Shown: positions 34,188-43,048 of the stretch, piece by piece
Layout of the letters: the number at the start of each line of letters is the position of its first letter
Position numbering within the stretch: the first letter of the stretch is position 1
DNA from: Methylobacterium sp. E-066
GTDB taxonomy: Bacteria; Pseudomonadota; Alphaproteobacteria; Rhizobiales; Beijerinckiaceae
Assembly (NCBI RefSeq): GCF_022829635.1
Contig: NZ_JAKSYO010000186.1
Coordinates: 1 to 64,000 of the forward strand
Length of the DNA: 64,000 bases
Direction: 5' to 3'
Notes under the pieces: generated by a model
Databases searched by the model: none
Told to the model about the DNA's origin: nothing
The model's input: only the letters and a program-made list of their open reading frames with translations
Translations under genes and position numbers: made by a program

Positions 34188-34457
34188 GTGGACCCGCTGA
34201 AGGCTGCCGCCGCGACTGCCGTCTGCCTCGTCCTGTTCTGGCTGGCCTTCCGGCTGACCCGGCGCCTCGTCGATATGGCGATTGCCGGCGGCTACGCGGA
34301 AGAGCGCCGGCGGCTGGCGGAAGAGGAGGCTCAGGCCGCCTTGGACGCCGTGCCGCAGGCCTCAGCCATCTGTGCCACCCCGGCGAGCTTGGGGGCGAAC
34401 GGCGACCCACCGTCGGCCTCCGCGATCGGCATCGTGCAGGGCGCGCCCGCGAAATAG
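34188..34457 (+). CDS. Small single-span membrane protein
   Basis: An 89-residue protein from a GTG start with GAGGAG five bases upstream. One membrane segment lies at about residues 6-22 (AAAATAVCLVLFWLAFR), followed by a charged helix (GGYAEERRRLAEEEAQAAL) and a low-complexity tail. It is divergent from the hypothetical pair and convergent with trmL. No family is known. Confidence 0.6.
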   Translation: MDPLKAAAATAVCLVLFWLAFRLTRRLVDMAIAGGYAEERRRLAEEEAQAALDAVPQASAICATPASLGANGDPPSASAIGIVQGAPAK

Positions 34458-34502
34458 GGATGGTCGAGCCGCGTAGCCGGCGATAGCGCCAACCCGCCCT
34501 TA

Positions 34503-34982
34503 TCAAGCCGGCTTGCCGGGATCCGCTTCAAAGCCGCCGGTCTGCCGCAGGGCCTCGCCGGTGATCATGGCTGCCGCCATCGCGACGTTGAGCGAGCGCA
34601 GGCCGGGGCGGATCGGCACCACCACCCTGGCATCGGATACCGCGTGGACGGCGTCGGGCACGCCGGCCGATTCGCGCCCGACCATGATGCAATCGTCCGG
34701 GCGGAACCCGAACGCCGTGTGGGGCAGGGCGCCCGCCGTGGTGGCGAGCACCAGCCGCAGGCCGGCCCCGGCCCGCCACGCCTCGAAGGCCGAAAACGAG
34801 CGGTGCCGGGTGATCGCCACGTGGTCGAGGTAATCGAGGCCCGAGCGGCGCAGGTGCCGGTCCGAGACGTCGAAGCCCGCCGGCTCCACGATCTCGACCG
34901 CCAGCCCGAGGCAGGCGGCCATCCGTAGCATCGTGCCGGTGTTCTGGGGGATGTCGGGTTGGTAGAGGACGAGGCGGAGCAT
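34503..34982 (-). CDS. trmL: tRNA (cytidine(34)-2'-O)-methyltransferase
   Basis: A SPOUT-fold methyltransferase of 159 residues that methylates the wobble ribose of tRNA-Leu isoacceptors with S-adenosylmethionine (EC 2.1.1.207). It begins MLRLVLYQPDIPQNTGTMLR with the conserved QNTG, and the knot region reads MVGRESAGVPDAV and PIRPGLRSLNVAMAAAMI. Length and motifs match TrmL closely. Confidence 0.93.
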   Translation of the reverse strand: MLRLVLYQPDIPQNTGTMLRMAACLGLAVEIVEPAGFDVSDRHLRRSGLDYLDHVAITRHRSFSAFEAWRAGAGLRLVLATTAGALPHTAFGFRPDDCIMVGRESAGVPDAVHAVSDARVVVPIRPGLRSLNVAMAAAMITGEALRQTGGFEADPGKPA

Positions 34983-35042
34983 GGGGTGAGGCTTGTGATG
35001 GGCCGGCGCCCCGTCGTCAAAGCACCGCGCTCGCGATCCGGG

Positions 35043-35669
35043 CTACGGCAGGCCGCCCGGCTGGTTGACGGCCAGGAGCATCGTTCCGAACAGCATCAGG
35101 ATGAGGCCGATCACGCGGTTGAACAGGCTCTGGCGGCGCAGGACAAAGTCACGCACGCCCGGCTTCGAGAGATACGACGAGACCAGGGCGAACCACGCCA
35201 GGTGGGACAGCGATATGAACAGGCCCCAGGCAACCTGCTGCTGCAACGCGGCGTCCGGACCCAGCGCCTGGCTGTAGATGCTGATCACGAAGATCGAGGT
35301 CTTGGGATTGAGCCCGTTCGTGAGGAGTCCGGTGACGACGCCGCGCGCGCTGAAGGCGGCGGCCGGTCCGGCCGCCTCCGGCTCGGCCGCCGGGCGGCGC
35401 AGCACCATCGAGACGCCCATGACGATGAGGTATGCGGCACCCAGGATCCGGATGAGGCCGAAGGCGTGGGGGATCGTGCGCTCGATGAGCGCGATCCCGA
35501 CGATCGCGTAGGCGACGTGGAACCAGCACGCGAGTGCGATCCCGGTGCTGACGGCAAAACCCGCCTGCCGGCCGTAGAGGCAGCTGTTGCGCGACACCAT
35601 GGCGAAATCGGCGCCGGGGCTCAGCACGGCCAGCCAGACGACGGGAACGATCAGGGCGGCCTGCTCCAT
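35043..35669 (-). CDS. LysE-family amino-acid exporter
   Basis: An inner-membrane exporter of 208 residues with about six hydrophobic segments. The N-terminal signature LSPGADFAMVSRNSCLYGRQAG is typical of the RhtB/LysE group. GAGGA lies ahead of the MEQAALIV start; the frame is open further upstream but that part is rejected. It is divergent from a LysR regulator 184 bases away, the usual arrangement for regulated LysE exporters. Confidence 0.9.
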   Translation of the reverse strand: MEQAALIVPVVWLAVLSPGADFAMVSRNSCLYGRQAGFAVSTGIALACWFHVAYAIVGIALIERTIPHAFGLIRILGAAYLIVMGVSMVLRRPAAEPEAAGPAAAFSARGVVTGLLTNGLNPKTSIFVISIYSQALGPDAALQQQVAWGLFISLSHLAWFALVSSYLSKPGVRDFVLRRQSLFNRVIGLILMLFGTMLLAVNQPGGLP

Positions 35670-35852
35670 CGCGGATTCCTCAAGGCTCGCGAATCCGGCC
35701 GCGCGTCGTCGCCGACGCGCCGGTGCGCGGTGTCGCTGGTGTCGGGGTAGGGCCGCGGCTTCGGGGCGCCGCGGTCCAGCGCATGGAAGCACAGGCCCCG
35801 GACCGAAAAAATCGAGTTGCTCTCACCGGGATGCGTGAGGAAAACTCACCGG

Positions 35853-36830
35853 ATGAACGCCCCGGACCCCATGCGCGAACGCCTGCCGCAACTCGGCGCG
35901 CTGCGGGTGTTCGAATCGGCCGCCCGGCATGGAAGCCTGACCCGGGCCGCGGAGGAACTGCACGTCACCCACGGCGCCGTCAGCAAGCAGATCAAGAACC
36001 TCGAGGCGGATCTCGGCGAGGCGCTGTTCGTGCGCAGGAACCGGGGGGTGTTCCTGACGGAGCGCGGGCGTGCTCTGGCCGCCCGGCTCCGGAGCATATT
36101 TGGCGATCTGGAAGACGCGCTCTCCGACTTCCGCACCAGGGGCTCGGAGCAGCCCCTCGTCGTGTCCTGCGAGCCGACCCTGTGCCTGAAATTCCTGATC
36201 CCGAGCCTCGGCGCGTTCCAGCAGGCCACCGGGATCGAGGTGCGGGTGCTGGCGGCCGGCGGACGCATCGATTTCCGGCGCGATCATGTCGATCTCGCGA
36301 TTCGCCGGAACGACTTTCCGATCGACGGCGCGCTCCATGCCCGGGTGATCTGCGACGAGGCGATGGGGCCGGTCTGCGCGCCGGAGGCACTCGCCGGGTT
36401 CGAGGCGGAGACGGGTCGGTTCCCGCTTCCGGCGCTCCACACCCGCAGCCGGCCCGATGGCTGGGCGACCTGGAAGCGCCTGAACCGTCCGGCGATCGCC
36501 TGCACCTCGGACCGGACCTACGAGCACTTCTACCTCGCCATCGAGGCCGCCCTGGCCGGGCAGGGGGTCGCCCTCGCGTCGATCCACATGGTCGAGCGGG
36601 ACGTGGCGGCCCGGCGCCTGTGCAGTCTGCACGGCTTCTGGCCGGACGGGACCCAGTACGTCGCCCTCTCGGCACATCCGATCGAGGATGACGCGCGGGC
36701 GAGCCGCTTCGTGGACTGGCTCTCCGCGCGCATGAACGCGACCCTCGCGGCGGCGATGCCGTCACTCGGCGAGTCCCGGGCCGCGGTCGCTCAGCCGGCA
36801 AAGGGGCGGGCAATCCACGGTACGCGGTGA
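35853..36830 (+). CDS. LysR-family transcriptional regulator (GcvA-like)
   Basis: A 325-residue regulator. The N-terminal winged helix-turn-helix spans about residues 12-70 (LGALRVFESAARHGSLTRAA, ELHVTHGAVSKQIKNLEADL). The effector domain begins near residue 100 (PLVVSCEPTLCLKFLIPSL) as in GcvA/AmpR-type regulators. It is divergent from the LysE exporter gene, which it probably controls in response to an amino acid. The start MNAPDPM is chosen; a GAGGAA lies about 12 bases upstream. Confidence 0.9.
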   Translation: MNAPDPMRERLPQLGALRVFESAARHGSLTRAAEELHVTHGAVSKQIKNLEADLGEALFVRRNRGVFLTERGRALAARLRSIFGDLEDALSDFRTRGSEQPLVVSCEPTLCLKFLIPSLGAFQQATGIEVRVLAAGGRIDFRRDHVDLAIRRNDFPIDGALHARVICDEAMGPVCAPEALAGFEAETGRFPLPALHTRSRPDGWATWKRLNRPAIACTSDRTYEHFYLAIEAALAGQGVALASIHMVERDVAARRLCSLHGFWPDGTQYVALSAHPIEDDARASRFVDWLSARMNATLAAAMPSLGESRAAVAQPAKGRAIHGTR

Positions 36831-36913
36831 GAATCGGCGGAACTTACGCTGCGCCAAAGCCTTAAGGCGGCGCCACCCTCGTTCGCGGCCCTCCGTCCGA
36901 AAGTCCTGACCCG

Positions 36914-37417
36914 ATGCGCACTCCGCTCCTCGCCTCGGCCCTCCTGCTGGCCGGCCTCGCAACCGCCGCGGCGCAGACTGCCAGCCCGACCCCGAATGCC
37001 GGCGCGCCCGCGGCGCCGGCCCCCGGTCAGCCGGCCACCATGGCCGATAACCTGCGCCCGACCTTCGTGGCTCAGACCCCCGACGACATGGTCGCCAGCA
37101 AGCTGATCGGCGCCAACGTCACCAACGCGGCCAACGACACGATCGGTCAGATCGCGGATTTCGTCCTCGACCAGAAGGGCAGCGTGAAGGCCTGGATCAT
37201 CGGCGTCGGCGGCTTCCTCGGTATCGGCTCGAAGTACGTGGCGGTCGACCCGTCCGTGATGAAGCTCGACCGGAGCGACGACAAGACGCTCCAGGCCCGA
37301 ATCGACACGACCAAGGATCAGCTGAAGGCCGCGCCGGAATATATCTACCTCGGCAAGGAGCCGCCGAAGGGCGCAGCCGCCGCCCCGCCCGCCGGGGAGC
37401 CCGCCGCCAAGCCCTGA
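36914..37417 (+). CDS. Exported PRC-barrel domain protein
   Basis: A 167-residue protein with a signal peptide (LLASALLLAGLATAAAQ) and a Pro/Ala-rich linker. The PRC-barrel lies at about residues 58-120 (DDMVASKLIGANVTNAANDT, GQIADFVLDQKGSVKAWIIG, GKYVAVD-like SKYVAVDPSVMKL). Such periplasmic PRC proteins are common in Methylobacterium. The role is not defined. The C-terminus is Pro/Ala-rich. Confidence 0.85.
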   Translation: MRTPLLASALLLAGLATAAAQTASPTPNAGAPAAPAPGQPATMADNLRPTFVAQTPDDMVASKLIGANVTNAANDTIGQIADFVLDQKGSVKAWIIGVGGFLGIGSKYVAVDPSVMKLDRSDDKTLQARIDTTKDQLKAAPEYIYLGKEPPKGAAAAPPAGEPAAKP

Positions 37418-37502
37418 CATCGGGTCCCAGGCGAGCCGGCTTGCCTTCGCGCGCCGTTCCGTGCTGTGCCAGCCGCTGCACGGAGGTCGGAGTCGAAAAA
37501 AG

Positions 37503-38084
37503 ATGCGCCGCGCCCTGATCCCGCTCCTGGCTTTCTGCCTCGGCCTCGTCGGCCTGACCGGGGCGGCGGTGTTCGCGTTCATGCCGGACCGGGCGCCCGT
37601 AGGCGTGCCCGGTGTCGGCGGCCCGTTCACGCTGATCGACCAGGACGGGCGCACCGTCACCGAGCGCGATTTCGCCGGCGCGCCGCACCTGGTGTTCTTC
37701 GGCTTCACCCATTGCCCGGACGTGTGCCCGACGACGCTGCAGCAGGTCTCGGACGTGCTCGCCGCCCTGGGGCCCAAGGCCGCGCGCATGCGCGTCGCCT
37801 TCGTCACCGTCGATCCCGAGCGCGACGACCCGGCGAGCCTGAAGACCTACCTGTCGAGCTTCGATCCGCGTATCACCGGCCTCACCGGCAGCCCCGAGCA
37901 GATCGTCGCCACCGAGAAGGCGTATCGCGCCTATGCCCGCAAGGTGCCCGGCAAGGACGGGGACTACACGATGGAGCACACAGCCATCGTCTACGTGATG
38001 GACGCGCAGAACCGCTTCCTCGGCGCCCTGGACATCTCGCGCCCGGCCGAGGAGACCGCGGCGCAGCTGGCGAAGAAGATCTGA
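37503..38084 (+). CDS. SCO1/SenC-family copper chaperone
   Basis: A membrane-anchored thioredoxin-fold protein of 193 residues that delivers copper to cytochrome oxidase or reduces its cysteines. An N-terminal hydrophobic segment (LLAFCLGLVGLTGAAVFAF) anchors it facing the periplasm. The copper ligands are CPDVCP near residues 78-83 and the His in MEHTAIVYV. The MRRAL start is preferred over an upstream ATG-like start without signal features. Confidence 0.92.
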   Translation: MRRALIPLLAFCLGLVGLTGAAVFAFMPDRAPVGVPGVGGPFTLIDQDGRTVTERDFAGAPHLVFFGFTHCPDVCPTTLQQVSDVLAALGPKAARMRVAFVTVDPERDDPASLKTYLSSFDPRITGLTGSPEQIVATEKAYRAYARKVPGKDGDYTMEHTAIVYVMDAQNRFLGALDISRPAEETAAQLAKKI

Positions 38085-38102
38085 GACGCCCCGGAAAAGC
38101 CC

Positions 38103-38741
38103 CTACAGCGTCATCCCGGCATGGAAGCGGTCGGGGGAGAGCGGCAGCAGGAACTGCACGCCAAAGCCGCCCTCGAAGTAGCGGACCAGCCGTCCAGGGG
38201 TGCTGCCCACCGTCACGGACGCCCCAAGATGCAGCGTCGCCGAGCTGGCGATCGCCACGCCCGACATCGAGATATCGATCAGCCGGGCCTGGATCTCCCG
38301 CCCGCTCTCGACCCGCAGGGTCACCGCCGTCTGGGTCGGCACCAGACGCTCGTGGGAGCGCCCCTCGGGCAGGCCCAGGATCTCCCGGTTGGCGAGCCAA
38401 GTCAGCTGGGACGCGATCTTGTCGCGCTTGCGCGGCGTGGCGTTGAGCTGGACGGCGAAGCCGCCCTCGCTGTAGCGCGCGATGACGCCCTCGATCCGCC
38501 CGATATGCTCGAGGTAGAGCACCACGCGCTCGCCGATCTCGCCCACCACCGCGCAAGTCAACCGGACGCCGCCCGGCGACATGTCCACGGTTTGGCAGGG
38601 ATATTCCCGCCGGTCGGCCAGCATGTAGCGGCCGAGCACGGAGACCCGCACGCGCTGGTGGCGGCGCTGGTCGGCGGCGTCGCGCCCGCGGCTGGCCGCG
38701 CGGCCCGCATCCGTTCCGGCGGTGGCGTCGACCGCGATCAT
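38103..38741 (-). CDS. Tandem PilZ-domain protein
   Basis: A 212-residue cytoplasmic protein with two PilZ-like domains. The first has RRHQRVRV followed by DMSPGGVRL, the second has RSHERLVP followed by DISMSGVAI. Both carry the RxxxR and D/NxSxxG signatures of c-di-GMP binding. Each domain ends in RYSEGGFAVQL or RYFEGGFGVQF, which shows an internal duplication. It is convergent with the SCO gene. The output partner is unknown; control of polysaccharide or motility is plausible. Confidence 0.87.
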   Translation of the reverse strand: MIAVDATAGTDAGRAASRGRDAADQRRHQRVRVSVLGRYMLADRREYPCQTVDMSPGGVRLTCAVVGEIGERVVLYLEHIGRIEGVIARYSEGGFAVQLNATPRKRDKIASQLTWLANREILGLPEGRSHERLVPTQTAVTLRVESGREIQARLIDISMSGVAIASSATLHLGASVTVGSTPGRLVRYFEGGFGVQFLLPLSPDRFHAGMTL

Positions 38742-38970
38742 ACCGAGATGGGCTCCCCGCCGCGACAATCGTTATCGCAGGCTAGACGCGGACTGTTACG
38801 AAAGTCTTTTCTCCGATTCAGCAATATCCGCCGCAGGGTGGATTTTTCTGTCCTGCGCGGTCGTGCGATTCGGCTTGGCCTGTACAGGCTCCTATTTGTG
38901 CCGAGCGCATTCGATATCTCGCCGAAAAATTGCTGTTTAATATATCGAATTCAGAATTTGTCTCACGGTA

Positions 38971-39570
38971 TCAGGCCCGCCCGCCGGCATGGACCAGCAG
39001 GTGCCCCCGGCGCACCGGGCCGGGGAAGCCGGCCGGGCCCCGGATCGCCGCTCGTGCCGGCGGGGCAGCCTCCACCCGGCGGCCGGGCAGGATGCGCAGG
39101 GAGGTGGTTTCCGCCTCCACGAGCGGGCGCAGGCCGATCCAATGCGGCGTGGTCTCGAGGCTCAGGGTCCCGAGCGCCCGGACCTGCATGCGCCCGCGAT
39201 GGCGCAGCGGCAGGAGCAGCAATTCGAGATCCACCGCCTCGCCGGCCGTGTTCTGGCCGCGCAGGCCCGCCACCACGCCCAGGGTGTCGCTGGCGACGAT
39301 GTCGACGATGCGCCAGGGATCGGGCGCCTCCGAGCCCCACAGGCTGGCGAAGGTCGCGCCCTTCAGCTCCCGGCCGTAGAGGGCGCAGACCCGGGTGCCG
39401 GCGAGCCGGACGGTGGCCGAGCGCTCGGCCATGTCGAGTTCCAGGATCAGGCTGTCGGCCAGCAGATGCCGTATCTCGCCCGGCTCGATCTCGGCGCGCT
39501 CGGGCGCGGCGCGCTCACCGCGCAGGCGCTCCCAATAGGCATGGAGCATGCGGCTCGTGGGATGTTTCAT
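38971..39570 (-). CDS. PAS-domain protein (PAS_5/DUF1488-type regulator family)
   Basis: A 199-residue protein with an N-terminal helix (SRMLHAYWERLRGERAAPER), then a PAS-like core (IRHLLADSLILELDMAERSA, VRLAGTRVCALYGRELKG, LWGSEAPDPWRIVDIVAS). This is the architecture of the alphaproteobacterial PAS_5 proteins, single-domain sensors without catalytic output. The assignment to PAS_5 is by pattern; the DUF label in the name is less sure. The MKHPTS start is preferred over an upstream start. Confidence 0.72.
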   Translation of the reverse strand: MKHPTSRMLHAYWERLRGERAAPERAEIEPGEIRHLLADSLILELDMAERSATVRLAGTRVCALYGRELKGATFASLWGSEAPDPWRIVDIVASDTLGVVAGLRGQNTAGEAVDLELLLLPLRHRGRMQVRALGTLSLETTPHWIGLRPLVEAETTSLRILPGRRVEAAPPARAAIRGPAGFPGPVRRGHLLVHAGGRA

Positions 39571-39864
39571 CGGTCGTCCCGGATCGATACGCCTGTTGTC
39601 CGTCCCCGGGTCAATCTGGCACATCCGCGGGGGAGGGGCCGGCGATCCGGGGCGATCTCGGATTCAGGGCGCATGCGCCGTGCCGCCCAACCCGGGATTT
39701 TTTTGGGATTGAGACTGGCGCGATTTCGGATGCGTGGCGGTGCGGGGACCGGAGCGATGTTCGGACGCTCTCGACAGCGCCGCTGCACCGGAACACCACC
39801 CGAAAAGGCTTCAATACGTCGCCGGGACTTGCCCGATCCCCCTTAGCCCCGACATGGTGCCGGG

Positions 39865-40686
39865 ATGGATGCCTCCCCCGAATTTCCGCGCCAGAGCCGC
39901 GTGCCCGTGTTCAACATGCCGGGGGTGGTGACGCTCTCGATCGGATTGCTGATGGCGATCCAGGCGGTGCGCGAGTTCCTGCTGCCGGACACCCTCGACA
40001 TCCGGGTCGTCCTCGACCTCGCCCTGGTGCCCGCCCGCTGGACGGTGTGGTTCGATCCGGGGAAGGCCGCCGAGGTGATCCAGGCGGCGGCCGGAATCGG
40101 CGACCCGGACATGGAGGCCGCCCGCGAGGCGTTTGCCCGCTACATCACCTCCGAGCACGCGCTGCAGCCCTGGACGCTGGCGACCTACGCCCTGCTGCAC
40201 GGCTCCTGGATGCACGTGATCTTCAACAGCGTCTGGCTGGCCGCCTTCGGGTCACCGGTGGCCCGGCGCTGCGGCGCTGGGCGCTACGTCCTGATCGGGC
40301 TGGCCGGAACGGTGGCCGGCGGCGCGCTGCACGTGCTGATCGACCCCTTGAGCGCGGGGCCGCTGGTCGGCGCCTCGGCGGGGATCTCGGCCCTGATGGC
40401 GGCGGCCGCCCGCTTCGTGTTCCAGCCGCCCGCCTCCGGGTATTCCGGAGCGCCCTGGCAAGTGCCGCCGCACCGGCCGGCCGAGACGATCCCCGAGCTC
40501 CTGCGCAACCGCACGGCGGTGGCCTTCCTGGCGATCTGGCTCGCCACCAACCTGCTGTTCGGCCTCGTGAGCGTGCCGCTGGTGGGTGAGAACGCCGCCA
40601 TCGCCTGGGATGCGCATCTCGGCGGTTTCATCGCGGGCTTCCTGTTGTTCCCGCTCCTGGATCGGCGCGAGACGGTGCGGAGCTGA
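39865..40686 (+). CDS. Rhomboid-family intramembrane serine protease
   Basis: A 273-residue membrane protein. The rhomboid core has LLHGSWMHVIFNSVWLAAFG, the catalytic serine in GASAGISAL and the catalytic histidine in AHLGGFIAGFLLF. There are six to seven membrane segments, with a cytoplasmic-side loop of about 30 residues (PASGYSGAPWQVPPHRPAET) between the serine helix and the histidine helix. It would cut membrane-anchored substrates within the bilayer. Substrates are unknown. Confidence 0.9.
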   Translation: MDASPEFPRQSRVPVFNMPGVVTLSIGLLMAIQAVREFLLPDTLDIRVVLDLALVPARWTVWFDPGKAAEVIQAAAGIGDPDMEAAREAFARYITSEHALQPWTLATYALLHGSWMHVIFNSVWLAAFGSPVARRCGAGRYVLIGLAGTVAGGALHVLIDPLSAGPLVGASAGISALMAAAARFVFQPPASGYSGAPWQVPPHRPAETIPELLRNRTAVAFLAIWLATNLLFGLVSVPLVGENAAIAWDAHLGGFIAGFLLFPLLDRRETVRS

Positions 40687-40687
40687 C

Positions 40688-40733
40688 GCATCGTCCCGAA
40701 AGCTGGCTGCCGGTTTTCGGACGCAGACGATGC
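40688..40733. repeat. Palindromic repeat family D, copy 2
   Basis: 46 bases with GCATCGTC and GACGATGC ends and an internal CCCGAAAG arm, the same length as 29644-29689 but diverged in the loop. It starts two bases after the rhomboid stop codon, so it could act as a transcript end. Confidence 0.75.
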
Positions 40734-40915
40734 GAACCAGGAAGCACGTGCATCGCGTCGGTTCTGATACCCGGCACGATGCGCGTGCACCTTGCCAACG
40801 CGGCGGTTCGGTCACACACTCGCCATAATGTGAACGAGCCGGGGCCTACCCGGACGACAGCGTAACGAAGGCGCCGCGGCTGACGGCGCACGCACCGCGT
40901 CACAGGGAGAGAGTC

Positions 40916-41347
40916 ATGACCGTCGCCCGCATCCTCGCCGAGAAGGGGAGCTCCGTCGTCACCGTGAGCCCCGACAAGACCCTCGAAGAGGTGATCCAGA
41001 TCCTGGCCGAGAAGCGGATCGGTGCGCTCGTGGTCGCCCATCCCGACGGGTCGGTGGCCGGGATCATTTCCGAGCGCGACATCATGCGGGCGCTGGCCCG
41101 CCACGGGGGCGCGACCTTCGACGCCCCGGTCTCGGACCACATGACCACCCAGGTCACGACCTGCGGCCGCAGCAGCACCATCGAGGAGGTGATGGGCCTG
41201 ATGACCGAAGGGCGCTTCCGCCACGTCCCGGTCTGCGAGGACGGCCGCCTCATCGGCCTGATCTCGATCGGCGACGTGGTGGCGCGCCGCATCGCCACCG
41301 TGGTGGCCGAGCACCAGGCCCTGCGCGACTACATCACCATGGCGTAG
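40916..41347 (+). CDS. CBS-domain pair protein
   Basis: A 143-residue protein that is a single Bateman module of two CBS domains: ILAEKGSSVVTVSPDKTLEE to ISERDIMRALA, and VSDHMTTQVTTCGRSSTIEE to IGLISIGDVVARRI. Such stand-alone modules bind adenine nucleotides and regulate partner proteins. GGGAGAG lies close before the ATG. It is convergent with phoD and ends at a strong hairpin. Confidence 0.9.
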   Translation: MTVARILAEKGSSVVTVSPDKTLEEVIQILAEKRIGALVVAHPDGSVAGIISERDIMRALARHGGATFDAPVSDHMTTQVTTCGRSSTIEEVMGLMTEGRFRHVPVCEDGRLIGLISIGDVVARRIATVVAEHQALRDYITMA

Positions 41348-41354
41348 GCCAAGG

Positions 41355-41376
41355 GCCGGCCGGGAGCCCGGCCGGC
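41355..41376. terminator. GC-rich hairpin between convergent genes
   Basis: A perfect ten-base-pair inverted repeat (GCCGGCCGGG and its inverse) with a two-base centre, lying between the CBS gene and phoD. There is no T-run on either side. Confidence 0.55.
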
Positions 41377-41387
41377 GCGCGTCACCC

Positions 41388-42959
41388 TCACGCCTTCGCG
41401 GGGTCGAGGGTGACGTGCCAGAGGTCGGTATCGGCCGCGTCCTTGAGGGTCACGGTCATCTGCTCGGTGGCGCCGTCCACCGCGACATGGCCGAAGAACT
41501 GGTAGCCGGCGGCCGGGGACAGGTTCACCTGGCCCTTGTCGGGCGCCTTCACGTAGCGCAGCTGCGGCCCGAACGTGTTGTCGAGCGCGTTGGGGCCGTA
41601 GGTGCCGGCGTGCAGCGGCCCGGAGACGAACTCCCAGAACGGGTCGAAATCCTGGAACTGCGCCTTGTTGGGGGCGTAGTAATGCGCGGCCGTGTAGTGC
41701 ACGTCCGCCGTCAGCCAGACCGTGTTGCGGATCTTGGCCTGCTTGATGAAGCGCAGCAGGTCGGCGATCTCCAGCTCGCGCCCGAGCGGCGGCCCGTCGC
41801 CCTGCGCCACCGCCTCCGAGCCGAAATCGCGGTCGACGTCGTAGGTCACCACGAGGCCGAGCGGCATGTCGGCGGCGATCACCTTCCAGGTCGCGCGCGA
41901 TTCGGTGAGCGCCCGCTTCAGCCAGGCGATCTGCTGCGGCCCGAGGAAATACGCGTCGGGGCCGTAGTCTTTCTGCCGGTTCTCGCCGTTCGGGCCCCGG
42001 TAGGAGCGCATGTCGAGCATGAACACGTCGACCAGGGGGCCGTAGGCGATCTTGCGGTAGACCCGGCCGGGCTCGGCCGGCTCGAAGCGCATCGGCATGT
42101 ATTCGTGGAAGGCGCGGGCCGCGCGCAGCTGCATCGAGAGCACGTTCGGGTCGGCGTATTTCTTCTTCAGGTGCTCGGCCCGGGTGAGCGGCTCGCCCGG
42201 CCACCAGTTGTTGGTGACCTCGTGGTCGTCCCATTGCGCCAGGATCGGCACCGAGGCGTTCATCGCCAGCACGTTCCGGTCGGTCAGGTTGTACTTGTGG
42301 CGGCCGCGGAACTCGGCGAGCGATTCGGCGGGCTTCGACACCTCCTCGGTGACGCGGTTGCGCCAGAGGCTGCCGTCCGGGAGCTTCACCTCGGCCTGGA
42401 TCGGCCCGTCGGCATAGATCGTGTCGCCGGAATGGATGAAGAAGTCCGGCCGGTTCTTGAGGATCGCGGAGTAGATCGTCATGCCGCCGCGGGCCTCGTC
42501 GATGCCCCAGCCCTGGCCGACCGTGTCGCCCGACCAGCAGAACGAGACCGAGCGCTTGTCCGCCGGCGCGGTGCGGAACCGCCCGACCTGCGCGGGGCCG
42601 ACGATGGTCGGCGCGGCGACATCTTGGAGCCGGACCCGGTAGAACACGTCCTGCCCCGGCGGCAGGCCGGTCAGCGCCACCTTCACGGTGCCGTCGCTCT
42701 CGGGCAGCGCGTCCGCGAAGACGCCGCCGCGGATCTCGGAGAAGCTCTCGGTGGTCGCCCACTCGATGATCGCCCGGGCCGGCCGGTCGGAGCGGGCCCA
42801 GACCACCGCCGAATCGGTGCCGACATCGCCGGACTGGAGGCCGTGGCTGAGGAGCGGCCGGTCGGCGGCCCGGCTCAGGCCGGGACGGGCCAAGCCGGTT
42901 GCCATCCCGACGAGGCTGGCGCCTCCGGACAGGAGGATCTGGCGGCGGCTCGTATACAT
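41388..42959 (-). CDS. phoD: Alkaline phosphatase D
   Basis: A Tat-exported PhoD-type phosphodiesterase/phosphatase of 523 residues. The twin-arginine signal reads TSRRQILLSGGASLVGMATG. A PhoD N-terminal domain follows (LLSHGLQSGDVGTDSAVVWA), then the metallophosphoesterase-like core with HSGDTIYADGPI, QWDDHEVTNNWWP and VWLTADVHYTAAHYYAP. It would release phosphate from organic phosphates in the periplasm. The start is placed at MYTSRRQ. Upstream it is divergent from nothing; it shares its strand with the patatin-hisI genes. Confidence 0.92.
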   Translation of the reverse strand: MYTSRRQILLSGGASLVGMATGLARPGLSRAADRPLLSHGLQSGDVGTDSAVVWARSDRPARAIIEWATTESFSEIRGGVFADALPESDGTVKVALTGLPPGQDVFYRVRLQDVAAPTIVGPAQVGRFRTAPADKRSVSFCWSGDTVGQGWGIDEARGGMTIYSAILKNRPDFFIHSGDTIYADGPIQAEVKLPDGSLWRNRVTEEVSKPAESLAEFRGRHKYNLTDRNVLAMNASVPILAQWDDHEVTNNWWPGEPLTRAEHLKKKYADPNVLSMQLRAARAFHEYMPMRFEPAEPGRVYRKIAYGPLVDVFMLDMRSYRGPNGENRQKDYGPDAYFLGPQQIAWLKRALTESRATWKVIAADMPLGLVVTYDVDRDFGSEAVAQGDGPPLGRELEIADLLRFIKQAKIRNTVWLTADVHYTAAHYYAPNKAQFQDFDPFWEFVSGPLHAGTYGPNALDNTFGPQLRYVKAPDKGQVNLSPAAGYQFFGHVAVDGATEQMTVTLKDAADTDLWHVTLDPAKA

Positions 42960-43048
42960 TGGAAGCCCTCTAGGTCGGTGAGGGCCCATCGCAACCGGCC
43001 GCGACAACCGGATGACGATTTTTGGCGCGAAGCCGCCCGAGAGGATTT

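Noticed and set aside
38121..40589. An 822-codon plus-strand frame spanning the PilZ, PAS and rhomboid region
   Set aside because: It crosses three well-supported genes on other frames or strands, and its translation is Arg/Pro/Ala-rich without domains.
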